Shown piece by piece: positions 9,685 through 19,580 of a stretch of DNA of 64,000 nucleotides. Made by a program: the position numbers and the translations under genes. Source of the DNA: Ellagibacter isourolithinifaciens (lineage in GTDB: Bacteria > Actinomycetota > Coriobacteriia > Coriobacteriales > Eggerthellaceae); the NCBI RefSeq assembly GCF_008831035.1, contig NZ_WAJR01000003.1, forward strand, positions 62,001 through 126,000, given 5' to 3'. The notes under the pieces were generated by a model. The model ran no database searches, was not told the DNA's origin, and saw only the letters and a program-made list of their open reading frames with translations. Within the stretch, counting starts at the first letter, position 1. Each line of letters begins with the position of its first letter.

Positions 9685-10596
9685 CTAGAAGCTGATGCCG
9701 ACCGTCATATGCATCATGTAGGAGGAAAAACGCATCACAAAGATGCCCGCGAGCACGAGTAGCGCCGCAACCGAGGCGCGCACGACCGAGATGGTCATCT
9801 CATCGGGAGACGCCTTCCCTTCCTGCGACACTGAGGTCCTGAACAGCAACAACGCGTCAACAGCGATTCCCGCCGCAGCGAAAACGGCGAAGAAACAGAC
9901 GAGCAGCGCGTAATGTGGCACCAAATCGCCAGCGGACGCGACGGCGTTCTCAACCGGCAACACAATCGCCCCCTGAAGGGCATACACGACAAGGCATGCC
10001 GCCAGCACGACGATCGCAAACACGAGCATGAACCGCCCAAAGCGGTTCCCCCGCGATTTCCACCGCGCAGCCCTTAAACCCACGATAGCGAGGACCGGCC
10101 CACCGAGCAGCGCATTTGCCCAAAGGCTTAACGGGGAAAAGGGGGTGTTCCATGTGACGATGGTGTCCGCGGAGTACGCGAAGGCGATAGCGGTGATGCA
10201 CGCGATGGCGCTCACGCACGCCCCGACGGCGAGCAGGCGCTGGAGCAGCCGGCGGGGCTTCACGGCGAACGAGTAGAGCCAGTACACGCCCGAAAACGCG
10301 AGAAATATGACGGCGCTGAACACCTCGTTGGAAAGCGGGCTTCTCCCCACCCCCATGAACACGTATAGCGCGTTCGCCGGGTTCCCCAGATGCGTAGCCG
10401 ACGCGACAAGCCCCACCAGCGACACGATCAGCGGGATGCAAAGCGCCTTGTCAATGCGGTGATGGGCATCGTCGGAGAGCATCCCACGAATGATAGGGAA
10501 AGACATAAGCGCATACGCCACCGCACCCGAGGGTGCAAGCGTCGTGAATAGCACAAGCGTGATCTCGTTGAACGCGGTGGCGAATCCCGTCGACAT
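9685..10596 (-). CDS. DmsC-type membrane anchor subunit
   Basis: A 303-residue polytopic membrane protein (about 8 hydrophobic segments) of the DmsC family. It would anchor a molybdopterin oxidoreductase and pass electrons from menaquinol to its Fe-S subunit. Family features are the N-terminal NEITLVLFTTLAPSGAVAY and the LGNPANA...SPLSNEVF stretch. AAGGAA precedes the ATG and overlaps the stop codon of the upstream TorD remnant, so this was the distal gene of a dms-like operon. No catalytic DmsA or Fe-S DmsB is present nearby, so the anchor appears orphaned. The gene body itself looks intact. Confidence 0.8.
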   Translation of the reverse strand: MSTGFATAFNEITLVLFTTLAPSGAVAYALMSFPIIRGMLSDDAHHRIDKALCIPLIVSLVGLVASATHLGNPANALYVFMGVGRSPLSNEVFSAVIFLAFSGVYWLYSFAVKPRRLLQRLLAVGACVSAIACITAIAFAYSADTIVTWNTPFSPLSLWANALLGGPVLAIVGLRAARWKSRGNRFGRFMLVFAIVVLAACLVVYALQGAIVLPVENAVASAGDLVPHYALLVCFFAVFAAAGIAVDALLLFRTSVSQEGKASPDEMTISVVRASVAALLVLAGIFVMRFSSYMMHMTVGISF

Positions 10597-10605
10597 GGCG
10601 ATTCC

Positions 10606-10950
10606 TTACTTATAGAAGCGCGGAAGCTTCACGGAAAGCCCGCGAAAGTCTTGGATTCCAAGCAGCGTCGAACGCGTGAGTTCGGCAAGACCGCGGTAGA
10701 AGGGATGACGAGCTGCCACGGCGAGCTCCTCCAGGTAATGCGGCGCCCAAGTGAGCAGATGGCCGCACAGGTAGTCGTCGAGGGACTCGGGCTGCGTGCG
10801 ACAAAGATGGGACATGAGAGCCAGCATGAGACCGATGTGGTCCTCGGGGGTCTTATCGTCAGTTGTCCGCGCGACGCCGTGCTCGCGCATCCACGCGCGC
10901 AGCGCAAGCGTCGTCTCTCCGAACACGACGCACTCGCGATCGGTATATCT
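10606..10950 (-). pseudogene. TorD/DmsD-family chaperone, C-terminal remnant
   Basis: The frame encodes the second half of a TorD-like assembly chaperone for molybdoenzymes: VVFGETTLALRAW, then PEDHIGLMLALMSHL, a typical TorD core. Homology starts abruptly at YTDREC (about 10947), just after an in-frame TGA, and the N-terminal half (usually about 100 residues) is missing. A GTG at 10926 could still start a 106-residue piece, but that lacks half the fold. It abuts a truncated LuxR gene on the other strand, so one deletion or rearrangement near 10950 probably damaged both. Confidence 0.7.
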
Positions 10951-11561
10951 TCATCGGCCAAGGCGGCTTCAAGCGAGTCCTTCGACACGACCCGTCCGCT
11001 GAGAACATCGAGCTTATCATGCTCGATGGCCATCCTCCCGCGCGCATAGCGAAGAGCACCGCCAGCCACCTAACCGCAGACGACGAGCGCAAGGACCGCG
11101 CTGCGAGCGCACCTGAGGGCGACTTTCCCGCCGAGCCCCCGACCGCCTTCCCGAAGAAACCCGCGATTGCGGCCGAGTCCACGCGCAGCGAAGGGGAAGT
11201 TGACAGGCGCGACAGCGGCCAGCCTGATGGGAGCGGACGCAGCGCGGGAAGTCGTGGCGGCAACCCCGCTTCGCAGGCAGACGTCCCACGCGGGCGCGGC
11301 AGGCGCAATTTCGAAAGCGGCTTCGAGCTGACCGACCGCCTCTCCAAGCAGGCACAAGTCCTTCGCGAGCAATACCGCCTGAGCGCCCGCGAGACGGAGG
11401 TCATGGAATATATCGCGCGCGGGTACACCGTCGCGCGCACCGCCGAGGAGCTCATCGTGTCGGAGAGCACCATCCGCACGCACAGCAAGCGCATCTACGC
11501 GAAACTCGACGTGCACAAAAAGCAAGAGCTCATCGACATGCTCAAGGCCGTCGAGCTGTAG
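10951..11561 (+). pseudogene. LuxR-family regulator, C-terminal remnant
   Basis: The frame ends in an intact LuxR DNA-binding domain (YRLSARETEVMEYIARGY, then SESTIRTHSKRIYAKLDVHKKQEL) preceded by a long charged Pro/Gly/Ala linker. The membrane sensor half seen in the homologous gene at 2712-4388 is missing. The frame upstream of about 10950 is only the antisense of the TorD remnant. A possible ATG at 11019 would give 180 residues but has no convincing ribosome-binding site. It is most likely the cut-off regulator of the former dms-like locus. Confidence 0.65.
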
Positions 11562-11597
11562 GCTCGCGCATTCCGCGGGGCGAACGTTTTCCCACAG

Positions 11598-12254
11598 CTA
11601 GCCTGTCACATCGCCCGATTGGTCGAGCGAGATCGGATCGCCCACATACGTCGAGGGCACATCGAAGAGCGCCTTGAAAAAGTCCTTCGTGCGGGCGGGA
11701 ATCTCGCGCACATCGTACCAGGTCTGCTTGCCGTAGCTGCGATAGTCGCTCGCTACGCCGATTGCATCGACCCCCAAGGCGTGCGCCGAGTAAAGCGCGC
11801 GGTAGAGATGGTAGGTCTGCGTGGCGATCACGACGCGCGAGCAGCCGAACACGTTTTTCGCGCGATACATGCTCTCGTAGGTGGAAAAGCCCGCATGGTC
11901 GCAGAAGATATCCTCGGAAGGCACGCCCTGCGCAATCGCGTAGCGCTTCATCGCCGCGCACTCGTTGTAGTGCTCGGTGCTATTGTCGCCCGACATGATG
12001 ATCTTGGGCGCGGCCCCCGCCTTGTAGAGCGCGATGCCGCAATCAAGGCGATCCTGCAGAATCGTCGACGGCGTGCCATCGGCGAACACCGACGCGCCGA
12101 GCACGACGATTGCGTCGGCTTGATAGCCCGAGGCCTCGTCAACGCTCACGATATCGTCCTCCGTCGTGAGAACCACCAGCGCGTTCGTCGCGCCGACGAC
12201 AATCGCCACGACGGCAATGCAGGTGCACAGTATTTTCAACAACGCCTTAATCAT
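11598..12254 (-). CDS. YdcF/SanA/ElyC-family (DUF218) membrane protein
   Basis: A 218-residue protein with one N-terminal membrane segment (about 5-28) and an extracytoplasmic DUF218 domain: ADAIVVLGASVFADGTPS, then RLDCGIALYKAG, then KIIMSGDN and VVIATQTYHLYRALY. SanA/ElyC relatives affect envelope integrity and vancomycin sensitivity; the reaction is not defined. The start MIKALLK at 12254 is preferred over an upstream in-frame ATG because the terminator hairpin of leuS lies in the extended N-terminus. It lies downstream of leuS on the same strand but is separated by that hairpin. Confidence 0.75.
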   Translation of the reverse strand: MIKALLKILCTCIAVVAIVVGATNALVVLTTEDDIVSVDEASGYQADAIVVLGASVFADGTPSTILQDRLDCGIALYKAGAAPKIIMSGDNSTEHYNECAAMKRYAIAQGVPSEDIFCDHAGFSTYESMYRAKNVFGCSRVVIATQTYHLYRALYSAHALGVDAIGVASDYRSYGKQTWYDVREIPARTKDFFKALFDVPSTYVGDPISLDQSGDVTG

Positions 12255-12299
12255 GCAGCTATCACTTCGATGCCTTCCAAACTGCGAGAGGACAAAGAA

Positions 12300-12325
12300 G
12301 GGTCGGCAGCGGAAACTGCCGACCC
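12300..12325 (-). terminator. Terminator of leuS
   Basis: A 10-bp stem, gggtcggcag (12300-12309) with 12316-12325, and a 6-nt loop. On the minus strand it is followed by TTCTTTGTCC. It sits about 90 bases past the leuS stop. Confidence 0.7.
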
Positions 12326-12413
12326 CCGATTTTCCATTCAATCCGCCGCCTAGCAAGTGATCGGCGAATCTTGTCAACGAAACGATTGTAACGCGACAAT
12401 CCTCTTTTGAGGT

Positions 12414-14969
12414 TTATTTCGCGACGATGTTCACCAAACGTCCCTTGACGACGACGACCTTCTTCACGTCCTTGCCCTCGATGGCCTGGGAGACGGCTTC
12501 AAGCGCCTGGGCCTTCACGTCTTCCTCCGCGGCGTCGGCGGCAACCGTGATCTTCGCCTTCACCTTGCCGTTCACCTGCACCGCGAGCTCCACCTCGTCA
12601 GCCTTCGCCTTCTCGGGGTCGAACTCCGGCCACGGCTCGACGTGCACGCTGCCCTCGTGGCCGAGCACCGTGTGCCACAGCTCCTCGGACCAATGCGGGC
12701 AGATCGGCGAAAGCAGCTTCACGAGCACCTCGGCGATATCGGCCGAAAGTGCCTTGAGATCGGCGTTTGCCGCGCGCTCCTCGGCGGATGCCGCATGCAG
12801 GAAATCGCCCGTCGCGTTCGCGAGCTCCATGATGGCGGCGATGGCGGTGTTGAAGTTGTTGCGGTCGAAGTCCTCGACTACCTTGCCGCACACGCGATGG
12901 CGTTCGCGCACGAGCACCTTCGCGGCCTCAGCGGCAGAAAGCTTGCCGCCTTCCTGGCAAAGCGTGTCCTCCCCCGCGACGCCGGCCAAGTCGCCAACCA
13001 TGCGCCACACGCGGTTCAGGAACTTGTACATGCCCGCAAGGCCGTCCTCGTTCCACTGCAGCTCCTTGTCGGGCGGGGCCATGAACAGGATGTACGCACG
13101 CACGGCATCGGCGCCGTAACCTGCGATCATGTCCTCGGGCGAGATCACGTTGCCCTTCGACTTGCTCATGACGTCGCCATGCTCGTCAAGCACCATGCCC
13201 TGGCACAACAGGTTCTTGAAAGGCTCGTCGAAGTCGACCATACCCATATCACGCAGCACCTTCGTGAAGAAGCGGCTGTAGAGGAGATGCAGGATCGCGT
13301 GCTCGATGCCGCCGATGTACTGGTCGACGGGCATCCAGCGATTCGCCTTCTCGGGAGCGAAAGGCAGCTCGGTGTTGTGAGGGTCGGTGTAGCGCAGGTA
13401 ATACCAGCTCGAGCACGTGAACGTGTCCATCGTGTCCGTCTCGCGACGTGCGGGGCCACCGCATTTCGGGCACGTGCACTTCGCGAACTCCTCATGTGTG
13501 GCGAGCGTTTCGCCTGCGGAAAGATCGATATCCTTCGGAAGCGTGACGGGCAGGTCCTCTTCGGGAACCGGCACGAGTCCGCACTTGTCGCAGTAGATGG
13601 CGGGAATGGGGTTTCCCCAGTAGCGCTGGCGGGAGATGAGCCAGTCGCGCAGACGGAACTGCACCGACTTCTTACCCTTGCCCGCGGCCTCCAAGTCGCC
13701 GATGATCGCGTCAACGGCGGGCGAATGCTTGCCACCGACCATGCCGGTGTACTTGCCGGACTGCACGAGCTTGCCCTCGGCCTCGTAGGATTTCTCCCAG
13801 TCGACCGTGGTGACGACGCGATTCTGCTCGTCTTTGAGCTGCGGATAGAGCGCATCGTCCTCACCCAAGATGATGGGGATGATGGGCAGGTCGTACTTGC
13901 GGGCGAACTCGAAGTCGCGCTGGTCGCCGCACGGGACGGCCATAACCGCGCCGGTGCCGTAGTCGGCCACGATGTAGTCGGCAACCCACACGGGGACCTT
14001 CTCGCCGTTCACGGGGTTTACGACGTAGCGGCCGGTAAACGCACCGTGCTTCTCGCGGTCGCCCTGGGCGCGCTCGACGGCGCTCACCTTGGAAGCGGCC
14101 TCCACGAGAGCCATGACTTCGGCCTCGTATTCGGTGCCGGCGACGAGCTCGGGCACGAGCTTGCTTTCGGGAGCGAGCAGGAAGAAGCTGCATCCGAAGA
14201 GCGTGTCGGGGCGCGTCGTGAACACGGTGATCGTCTGGCCGTCGTCTTTGCCCTCGGCGGGAAGGAGCTCGAAGTCGACTTCGGCGCCTTCCGAACGGCC
14301 GATCCAGTTCGCCTGCATCTGCTTCACGCGCTCGGGCCAGCCGTCGAGCTGGTCGAGGTCATCGAGCAGCTCCTGCGCGTAGTCGGTGATCTTGAAGTAC
14401 CACTGCGTGAGGTCGCGCTTCTCGACAGCGCCGTGGCAGCGCCAGCATTCGCCTTCCGTGACCTGCTCGTTTGCGAGAACGGTCTTGCAGTTGGGGCACC
14501 AGTTAACCGGAGACTCGCGGCGCTCGACAAGCCCGCGCTTCCAGAACTGCAAGAAGATCCACTGGCCCCAACGATAGTACTCGGGGTCGCATGCAACGAC
14601 CGTGCGGTCCCAATCGTAGGACAGGCCCATGCGCTTGAAGGACGCCTTCTGCGTCTCGATGTTCGCGTACGTCCACTTCGCAGGGTGGCTGTGGTGCTTG
14701 ATGGCGGCGTTCTCGGCCGGCAGACCGAAAGCATCCCACCCCATGGGGTGAAGCACATCGAAGCCGCGCATCTTCGAGTAACGGGCGATCACGTCGCCGA
14801 TCGTGTAGTTGCGCACGTGCCCCATGTGGATGTCGCCCGAAGGATAGGGGAACATCTCGAGCACGTACTTCTTGGGCTTCGATTCGTCTTCTCGAACGGT
14901 ATTCAGACCTGATTCGTCCCACGCCTTCTGCCAACGCGGTTCGATCTCATGCGGGTTATAAGCTTTCAT
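12414..14969 (-). CDS. leuS: Leucyl-tRNA synthetase
   Basis: Class I aminoacyl-tRNA synthetase, 851 residues, which charges tRNA-Leu in the cytoplasm. The HIGH-type signature is HMGHVRN (about residues 48-54) and the KMSKS-type loop is [11 protein letters not shown]. The CP1 editing domain ([17 protein letters not shown]) and paired Cys motifs of the zinc modules (CPNCK...CWRCH; CDKCG; CPKCGG) are present. The frame can be extended to a TTG at 15044, but [14 protein letters not shown] is the family N-terminus and has AGAAGG upstream. It has its own terminator. No T-box leader is visible in the short upstream region. Confidence 0.97.
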   Translation of the reverse strand: MKAYNPHEIEPRWQKAWDESGLNTVREDESKPKKYVLEMFPYPSGDIHMGHVRNYTIGDVIARYSKMRGFDVLHPMGWDAFGLPAENAAIKHHSHPAKWTYANIETQKASFKRMGLSYDWDRTVVACDPEYYRWGQWIFLQFWKRGLVERRESPVNWCPNCKTVLANEQVTEGECWRCHGAVEKRDLTQWYFKITDYAQELLDDLDQLDGWPERVKQMQANWIGRSEGAEVDFELLPAEGKDDGQTITVFTTRPDTLFGCSFFLLAPESKLVPELVAGTEYEAEVMALVEAASKVSAVERAQGDREKHGAFTGRYVVNPVNGEKVPVWVADYIVADYGTGAVMAVPCGDQRDFEFARKYDLPIIPIILGEDDALYPQLKDEQNRVVTTVDWEKSYEAEGKLVQSGKYTGMVGGKHSPAVDAIIGDLEAAGKGKKSVQFRLRDWLISRQRYWGNPIPAIYCDKCGLVPVPEEDLPVTLPKDIDLSAGETLATHEEFAKCTCPKCGGPARRETDTMDTFTCSSWYYLRYTDPHNTELPFAPEKANRWMPVDQYIGGIEHAILHLLYSRFFTKVLRDMGMVDFDEPFKNLLCQGMVLDEHGDVMSKSKGNVISPEDMIAGYGADAVRAYILFMAPPDKELQWNEDGLAGMYKFLNRVWRMVGDLAGVAGEDTLCQEGGKLSAAEAAKVLVRERHRVCGKVVEDFDRNNFNTAIAAIMELANATGDFLHAASAEERAANADLKALSADIAEVLVKLLSPICPHWSEELWHTVLGHEGSVHVEPWPEFDPEKAKADEVELAVQVNGKVKAKITVAADAAEEDVKAQALEAVSQAIEGKDVKKVVVVKGRLVNIVAK

Positions 14970-15014
14970 GGTTGCTGCCTTCTCGTTTTCATTCTCGCTG
15001 GGTAAAAACGCGAC

Positions 15015-15044
15015 TATATATTGTAGCGCATCTAGGACGCTCAA
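15015..15044 (-). promoter_or_regulatory. Candidate leuS promoter
   Basis: On the minus strand TTGAGC (15044-15039) and TATATA (15020-15015) are 18 bases apart. They end about 45 bases before the leuS ATG. Confidence 0.4.
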
Positions 15045-15047
15045 CGG

Positions 15048-15500
15048 CTACGTTTGCGCCGCTAGGTCGACCATTACCGACATGCGGAACCCGGCCTTGG
15101 AACGCTCAAGGGCAACCGCCCCGTCGTAGCGCTGCGCGATCGTGTCGACGACAGACAGCCCCCAACCGTGCTCAGCGAGGGAACCACCGCTCGTCTGCTC
15201 CTCGGCGAACCGGATTCTGTCGAGAATTCCGCGGCGCGTCGTTTCGCGGCCCTCGTCCCCTTCCGACGTTGACTTGCTGTTGCACATATCGAGCACGAGA
15301 TACGAACCTTTTACGGAAGCCTTGAAAACCACGAACCGTTTGCCAGGGTCGACGTCTTCGCAGGCGTTGAGCGCATTGTCGAGCATGTTCGACACGAGGG
15401 CGCATAGCTCGGAGTTGGAAATCGACACTTCGGCGGGAACCTTCAGCGAGCACTCCACGCTGCGAAACCCGCCTTGCAGGCATCGTCGAAGCGCCTTGGC
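15048..15500 (-). pseudogene. GHKL-type sensor histidine kinase, C-terminal remnant
   Basis: About 150 codons match the ATP-binding end of AgrC/LytS-like GHKL kinases: SNSELCALVSNMLDNALNAC (N-box), then EEQTSGGSLAEHGWGLSVVD (G-box). No membrane or dimerisation part precedes it. Towards its 5' end the sense reading seems to move to another frame (FDDACKAGF) before running into the start region of the divergent engB gene. There is no partner response regulator. It is best read as a truncated, possibly frameshifted, leftover of a peptide-sensing two-component system. Confidence 0.6.
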
Positions 15501-15619
15501 GGATGCAAAGCGAGCTGGGCAGCCGAAGCCCCCGAAGGCGAGCCGCCACCTGATTGAACGAGCAGGGCGCGGCCGCTTTCTGATACCATGAGCGCACACG
15601 CGTAAAGAGAGGCATCCCC

Positions 15620-16207
15620 ATGAATTACCACATCGCATCGTTCAAGGCAGCTTACGGCACCTCGTCGCAGCTTCCCGAGTCGACCCGCCCCGAAGTATCG
15701 TTCGCCGGGCGCTCGAACGTGGGGAAATCATCCCTTTTGAACAAACTCATGTACCGAAAGGGCCTGGCCAAGGTGTCCCAAACGCCGGGCAAGACCGCCA
15801 CGATCAACTTCTACGATGTCGACGGCACCGATTTCGTCGACCTGCCCGGTTACGGCTACGCAAAGGTAGCGAAGTCGGAGAAAGGCCGCTGGTCGGAGCT
15901 GATCGAGGGCTACTTCAACCAAGACCGACGCTTCGCCTTGGTGGTGTCACTTGTCGACATCCGCCACGACCCCTCGGCGCTCGACATGCACATGGCGAAG
16001 TTCCTCTGGGAAAACGACTTCCCCTTCGCGATCGCCCTCACGAAAGCCGACAAGCTCTCGAAGCAAGCGGCAGGAAAACAGGCGTCTGCCATTCGCAAGA
16101 AACTCGATTTGCCGAAAGACATCCCCTTCGTGGTAACGTCCTCTTCGAATGGCACGGGCGTCAATGAGCTGCGCCGCCTGATCGATTCCTACGTCGCCGA
16201 AGCCTAG
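15620..16207 (+). CDS. engB: Ribosome-biogenesis GTPase EngB/YsxC
   Basis: A 195-residue TrmE-Era-EngA-EngB-type GTPase acting in large-subunit assembly. All G motifs are visible: GRSNVGKSS (G1, about 31-39), the T of TPGKT (G2), DLPGYG (G3), TKAD (G4) and a TSSS-type G5. AGAGG precedes the ATG. Its length is normal for the family. It stands between the kinase remnant and a glycosyltransferase. Confidence 0.95.
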   Translation: MNYHIASFKAAYGTSSQLPESTRPEVSFAGRSNVGKSSLLNKLMYRKGLAKVSQTPGKTATINFYDVDGTDFVDLPGYGYAKVAKSEKGRWSELIEGYFNQDRRFALVVSLVDIRHDPSALDMHMAKFLWENDFPFAIALTKADKLSKQAAGKQASAIRKKLDLPKDIPFVVTSSSNGTGVNELRRLIDSYVAEA

Positions 16208-16282
16208 TCACCGAGGACGCAACAAAGACTACGTGAGCGGACGACCGCGGAGGGTTGCCGCGCTTTTGGGAGGAAACGCCGC

Positions 16283-17509
16283 ATGAACATCCTGGTCATC
16301 ACTGCGCAAAAGCCCGACAGCACCGGAAGCGGCGTCTACGCCGCCGAAACGGTGCGCGCATTTTCGTCGGCAGGACACGATGTGACGCTCGTTGCCGGCA
16401 TCGACGTCGCCGACGAGGCGACCCTCCCCGAGGGCGTCGCCTTCCACCCCGTGCGCTTCCGCACGCCCGAGCTGCCCTTTCCCGTGTGCGGCATGAGCGA
16501 CCAGATGCCGTACGAGGCAACACGTTATCGCGACATGACGCCCGAGATGTGCGAGCGGTTCAAACACGCTTTCGACCAGGCAATTCGCGAAGCATGCGAG
16601 GAAAGGTTCCCCGACGTGGTGCTCTGCCACCACCTGTATCTGGCGTGCAGCGTCACCGTGCGCTGCGTGCGCGAGGTTGCCGAGGCGAGGGGATTCGCGC
16701 GCCCGAGCGTGCGCGGCATCTGCCACAGCACCGATTTGCGCCAGATGGGAAAGCACTCACTCGAACGCGAGTTCATCGTCGAAGGCGTGCGCGCGCTCGA
16801 CTGCATCTTCGCGCTACACGAACCGCAGAAGCGCGAGATTGTGGAACTGTACGGCGTACCCGAGAAGCGCGTGTGCGTTGTGGGTTCGGGATACAACGAC
16901 GAGCTCTTCAACCCGACAGGTCGCACGCCCCACGTTGAAGGCGCGCCCGCCCACTTCCTCTACGTCGGCAAGATTTGGCGGAAGAAAGGCGTGGAAAGCC
17001 TGATTCGATGCGCGCAACTGTTGGAAACCGCGCCGTCCGACATTACGTTCAACCTAGTCGGAGGCTATAACGATGAACGCGAGTTTGCCGAATTGCGCAC
17101 CCTTGCCGACGCTTCTCCCTATCGGTTCGACTTCCCGGGAAAGGTCGACCAAAACCAGCTTGCCAGAATATATCGCGACTCCGATGCGTTCGTGCTGCCG
17201 TCGTTTTTCGAGGGCCTGCCGCTCGTGGTAATCGAAGCGCTCGCCTGCGGATGCAAAGCCGTGGTGACCGACCTGCCCGGCATCCGTCCGTGGATTTCCA
17301 CGAACATCCCCGCGGCGCCCGTGTGGTTCATCGAGCCCCCGCGCATGGAGAGCGTCGACGAACCCGTAGCGGACGACCTGCCCGCTTTCGAGCAACGTTT
17401 GGCGAAAGCGCTCGACACCGCCGCGGCGGCGCCCGCACCGAGTGCCGCCAATTTCGCCGGCATCGAGCGCGTGACCTGGGCGGGACTTGCCGAGAAGCTG
17501 ATTGCATAA
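16283..17509 (+). CDS. GT4-type glycosyltransferase
   Basis: 408 residues with a GT-B fold of glycosyltransferase family 4. The N-terminal acceptor half opens MNILVITAQKPDSTGSGVYA. The C-terminal nucleotide-sugar half contains HFLYVGKIWRKKGVESLI and the hallmark EGLPLVVIEALACGCKAVVTD. A GGAGG site precedes the ATG. It would transfer a sugar from a nucleotide donor to a cell-envelope acceptor. Donor and acceptor are unknown, and no glycan cluster surrounds it, though a flippase lies 2 kb further on. No signal peptide is seen, so it is cytoplasmic or membrane-associated. Confidence 0.85.
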   Translation: MNILVITAQKPDSTGSGVYAAETVRAFSSAGHDVTLVAGIDVADEATLPEGVAFHPVRFRTPELPFPVCGMSDQMPYEATRYRDMTPEMCERFKHAFDQAIREACEERFPDVVLCHHLYLACSVTVRCVREVAEARGFARPSVRGICHSTDLRQMGKHSLEREFIVEGVRALDCIFALHEPQKREIVELYGVPEKRVCVVGSGYNDELFNPTGRTPHVEGAPAHFLYVGKIWRKKGVESLIRCAQLLETAPSDITFNLVGGYNDEREFAELRTLADASPYRFDFPGKVDQNQLARIYRDSDAFVLPSFFEGLPLVVIEALACGCKAVVTDLPGIRPWISTNIPAAPVWFIEPPRMESVDEPVADDLPAFEQRLAKALDTAAAAPAPSAANFAGIERVTWAGLAEKLIA

Positions 17510-17828
17510 CGTTTTCTCAAAATGCCAGGCAGCACGACCTGCGAGCAGAAGCAGCCCAGGGGAGTCCAAGCAGGTGAACCGCGAGCGCAGGAAAGGCCCA
17601 AAGTGAAAGCAATCGACAAGATTCTGGCACAAAAACCGAGATATCCCATTTGCTAGTTTACGGCCAGCATAGCGAAGCTTCCTAAAAACAACGAGACCGC
17701 GCCGGGCGTCCAATCTCCCGCGGAACCCTCGCAGCGCATCGTAAACACGCAGCGAAAGCTTGCAGGAGGACGTCCGACGCGGTCGCGTCAGCAACCTGAT
17801 CAGCAGGTTGAGATACGGCGAAGCTCGC
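17510..17828. other. 319-base intergenic region with a small hairpin
   Basis: No gene is seen. CAACCTG (17792-17798) and CAGGTTG (17804-17810) form a 7-bp hairpin with a 5-nt loop, 19 bases past the guaB stop. The U-tract is poor, so this is at best a weak terminator for guaB. Confidence 0.35.
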
Positions 17829-19346
17829 TTACCTCATGTTGGAAGCGTAGGGAGCCTTGTCCTTCAGAAGGACGTCGTGCGCGCCGCCCTCGACGATGGA
17901 CGTGGAGCTGATCACCGTAAGCTTGGCCTTATCCTGGAACTCGGGGATGGTGAGCGCACCGCAGTTGCACATGGTCGACTTGATCTTGAGCAACGTGACC
18001 GCGATGTTGTCCTTAAGCGGGCCAGCGTAGGGCACATACGAATCGACGCCCTCTTCGAACGACAGGCTCTTCTTGCCGCCCAAGTCGTATCGGCCCCAGT
18101 TGCGGGCGCGAGCGGAACCCTCGCCCCAGTACTCCTTCATGTAGGTGCCATTCACCATGACCTTGGCCGACGGGGACTCGTCGAAGCGCGCGAAGTAGCG
18201 GCCGAGCATAACGAAGTCTGCGCCCATCGCCAGGGCCAGCGAGATGTGGTGGTCGTAGACGATGCCGCCGTCGGAGCAGATGGGCACGTAGATGCCAGTC
18301 TCCTTGAAGTACTCGTCGCGAGCCTTTGCAACCTCGATGGTAGCCGTAGCCTGGCCGCGGCCGATGCCCTTGGTCTCGCGCGTGATGCAGATGGAGCCGC
18401 CGCCGATGCCGATCTTCACGAAGTCCGCGCCCGCCTCGGCCAAGAAGCGGAAGCCCTCGCCGTCGACGACGTTGCCGGCACCGATCTTCACGGAGTCGCC
18501 GTAGTGCTCGCGCACCCACTCAATCGTCATCTTCTGCCAATCGGAATAGCCCTCGGACGAGTCGATGCACAGCACGTCGGCGCCCGCCTCGACCAGCGCA
18601 GGAACGCGCTCGGCGTAGTCGCGGGAGTTGATGCCTGCGCCCACCATGTAGCGCTTGTGGGCATCGAGCATCTCGTTGGGGTTCGATTTGTGGGAATCGT
18701 AGTCCTTGCGGAACACCATATAGGCGAGCGTATCGTCGTCGTTCACGAGCGGCAGCGAGTTCAGCTTGTGATCCCAGATGATATCGTTGGCAACCTTGAG
18801 GGAGGTGTCCGCCGGCGCCACAATCAGCTTCTCGCGCGGGGTCATGAACTCGGAAACCTTCTCGTCGCCGCTCATGCGGGAAAGACGATAATCGCGCTCG
18901 GTGACCACGCCGAGCAGCTTGCCGTGCGCCGTGCCGTCGTCGGTAACAGGCATCGTGGAGTGGTCGGTGGCCTCCTTCAGGGCGACGACCTCGTTGAGCG
19001 TCATGTCGGGGGAAAGGTTGGCGTCGGACTCGACGAACCCAGCCTTGTAATCCTTCACGCGCTTGACCATGGCGGCTTCCTGCTCGATGGTCTGGTTGCC
19101 GTAGATGAAGGAAAGGCCGCCCTCGGTGGCAAGGGCCACGGCCATGTTGTCGTCGGAAACGGCGGCCATGATAGCGGACACCATCGGAATGTTCAGCGAA
19201 AGCGGGCACTCCTCTTCGCCCTTGCGATACTTGACGAGCGGCGTTTTCAGGCTGACCGACGCCGGAATGCACGTAGCAGGCGTGTGGCCAGGCACCAAAA
19301 GATACTCGTTGAACGTGCGTGACGGCTCGTCATAGTAGTAAGCCAT
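17829..19346 (-). CDS. guaB: IMP dehydrogenase
   Basis: NAD-dependent oxidation of IMP to XMP, the committed step of GMP synthesis, in the cytoplasm. The 505 residues form a TIM barrel interrupted by two CBS repeats (about 105-215). The active-site loop [20 protein letters not shown] carries the catalytic Cys, and [15 protein letters not shown] and VPICSDGGI are phosphate-binding elements. An AAGGAG site precedes the ATG at 19346. A TATAAT (minus strand, 19400-19395) about 50 bases upstream is a good -10. It is monocistronic. Confidence 0.95.
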   Translation of the reverse strand: MAYYYDEPSRTFNEYLLVPGHTPATCIPASVSLKTPLVKYRKGEEECPLSLNIPMVSAIMAAVSDDNMAVALATEGGLSFIYGNQTIEQEAAMVKRVKDYKAGFVESDANLSPDMTLNEVVALKEATDHSTMPVTDDGTAHGKLLGVVTERDYRLSRMSGDEKVSEFMTPREKLIVAPADTSLKVANDIIWDHKLNSLPLVNDDDTLAYMVFRKDYDSHKSNPNEMLDAHKRYMVGAGINSRDYAERVPALVEAGADVLCIDSSEGYSDWQKMTIEWVREHYGDSVKIGAGNVVDGEGFRFLAEAGADFVKIGIGGGSICITRETKGIGRGQATATIEVAKARDEYFKETGIYVPICSDGGIVYDHHISLALAMGADFVMLGRYFARFDESPSAKVMVNGTYMKEYWGEGSARARNWGRYDLGGKKSLSFEEGVDSYVPYAGPLKDNIAVTLLKIKSTMCNCGALTIPEFQDKAKLTVISSTSIVEGGAHDVLLKDKAPYASNMR

Positions 19347-19580
19347 GGGGAATATGCTCCTTCGCGAACGGGGACGACTATAGTGTTGTTCGACATTATA
19401 GACACCCCGTCGCGGGTTGCACGGGTCGCAGCGGCGAAATACCTGCGTTTTCGGAGAAATTCCCCAGCCCTTAACGCGTCAGCAGGAGAAGGCGACGCGG
19501 AGTGCGAGGAGAACTTTGAGGCGGGAGTTGGGGGCGTGCGGCCGGCCTGCCGGCGAAAGGAGGGCGCCCGCGGCTCAAAC

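Noticed and set aside
12642-14912. 756-codon open frame on the plus strand
   Set aside because: It is antisense to leuS; all conserved synthetase motifs are on the minus strand.
17760-19322. 520-codon open frame on the plus strand
   Set aside because: It is antisense to guaB and lacks any family motif.
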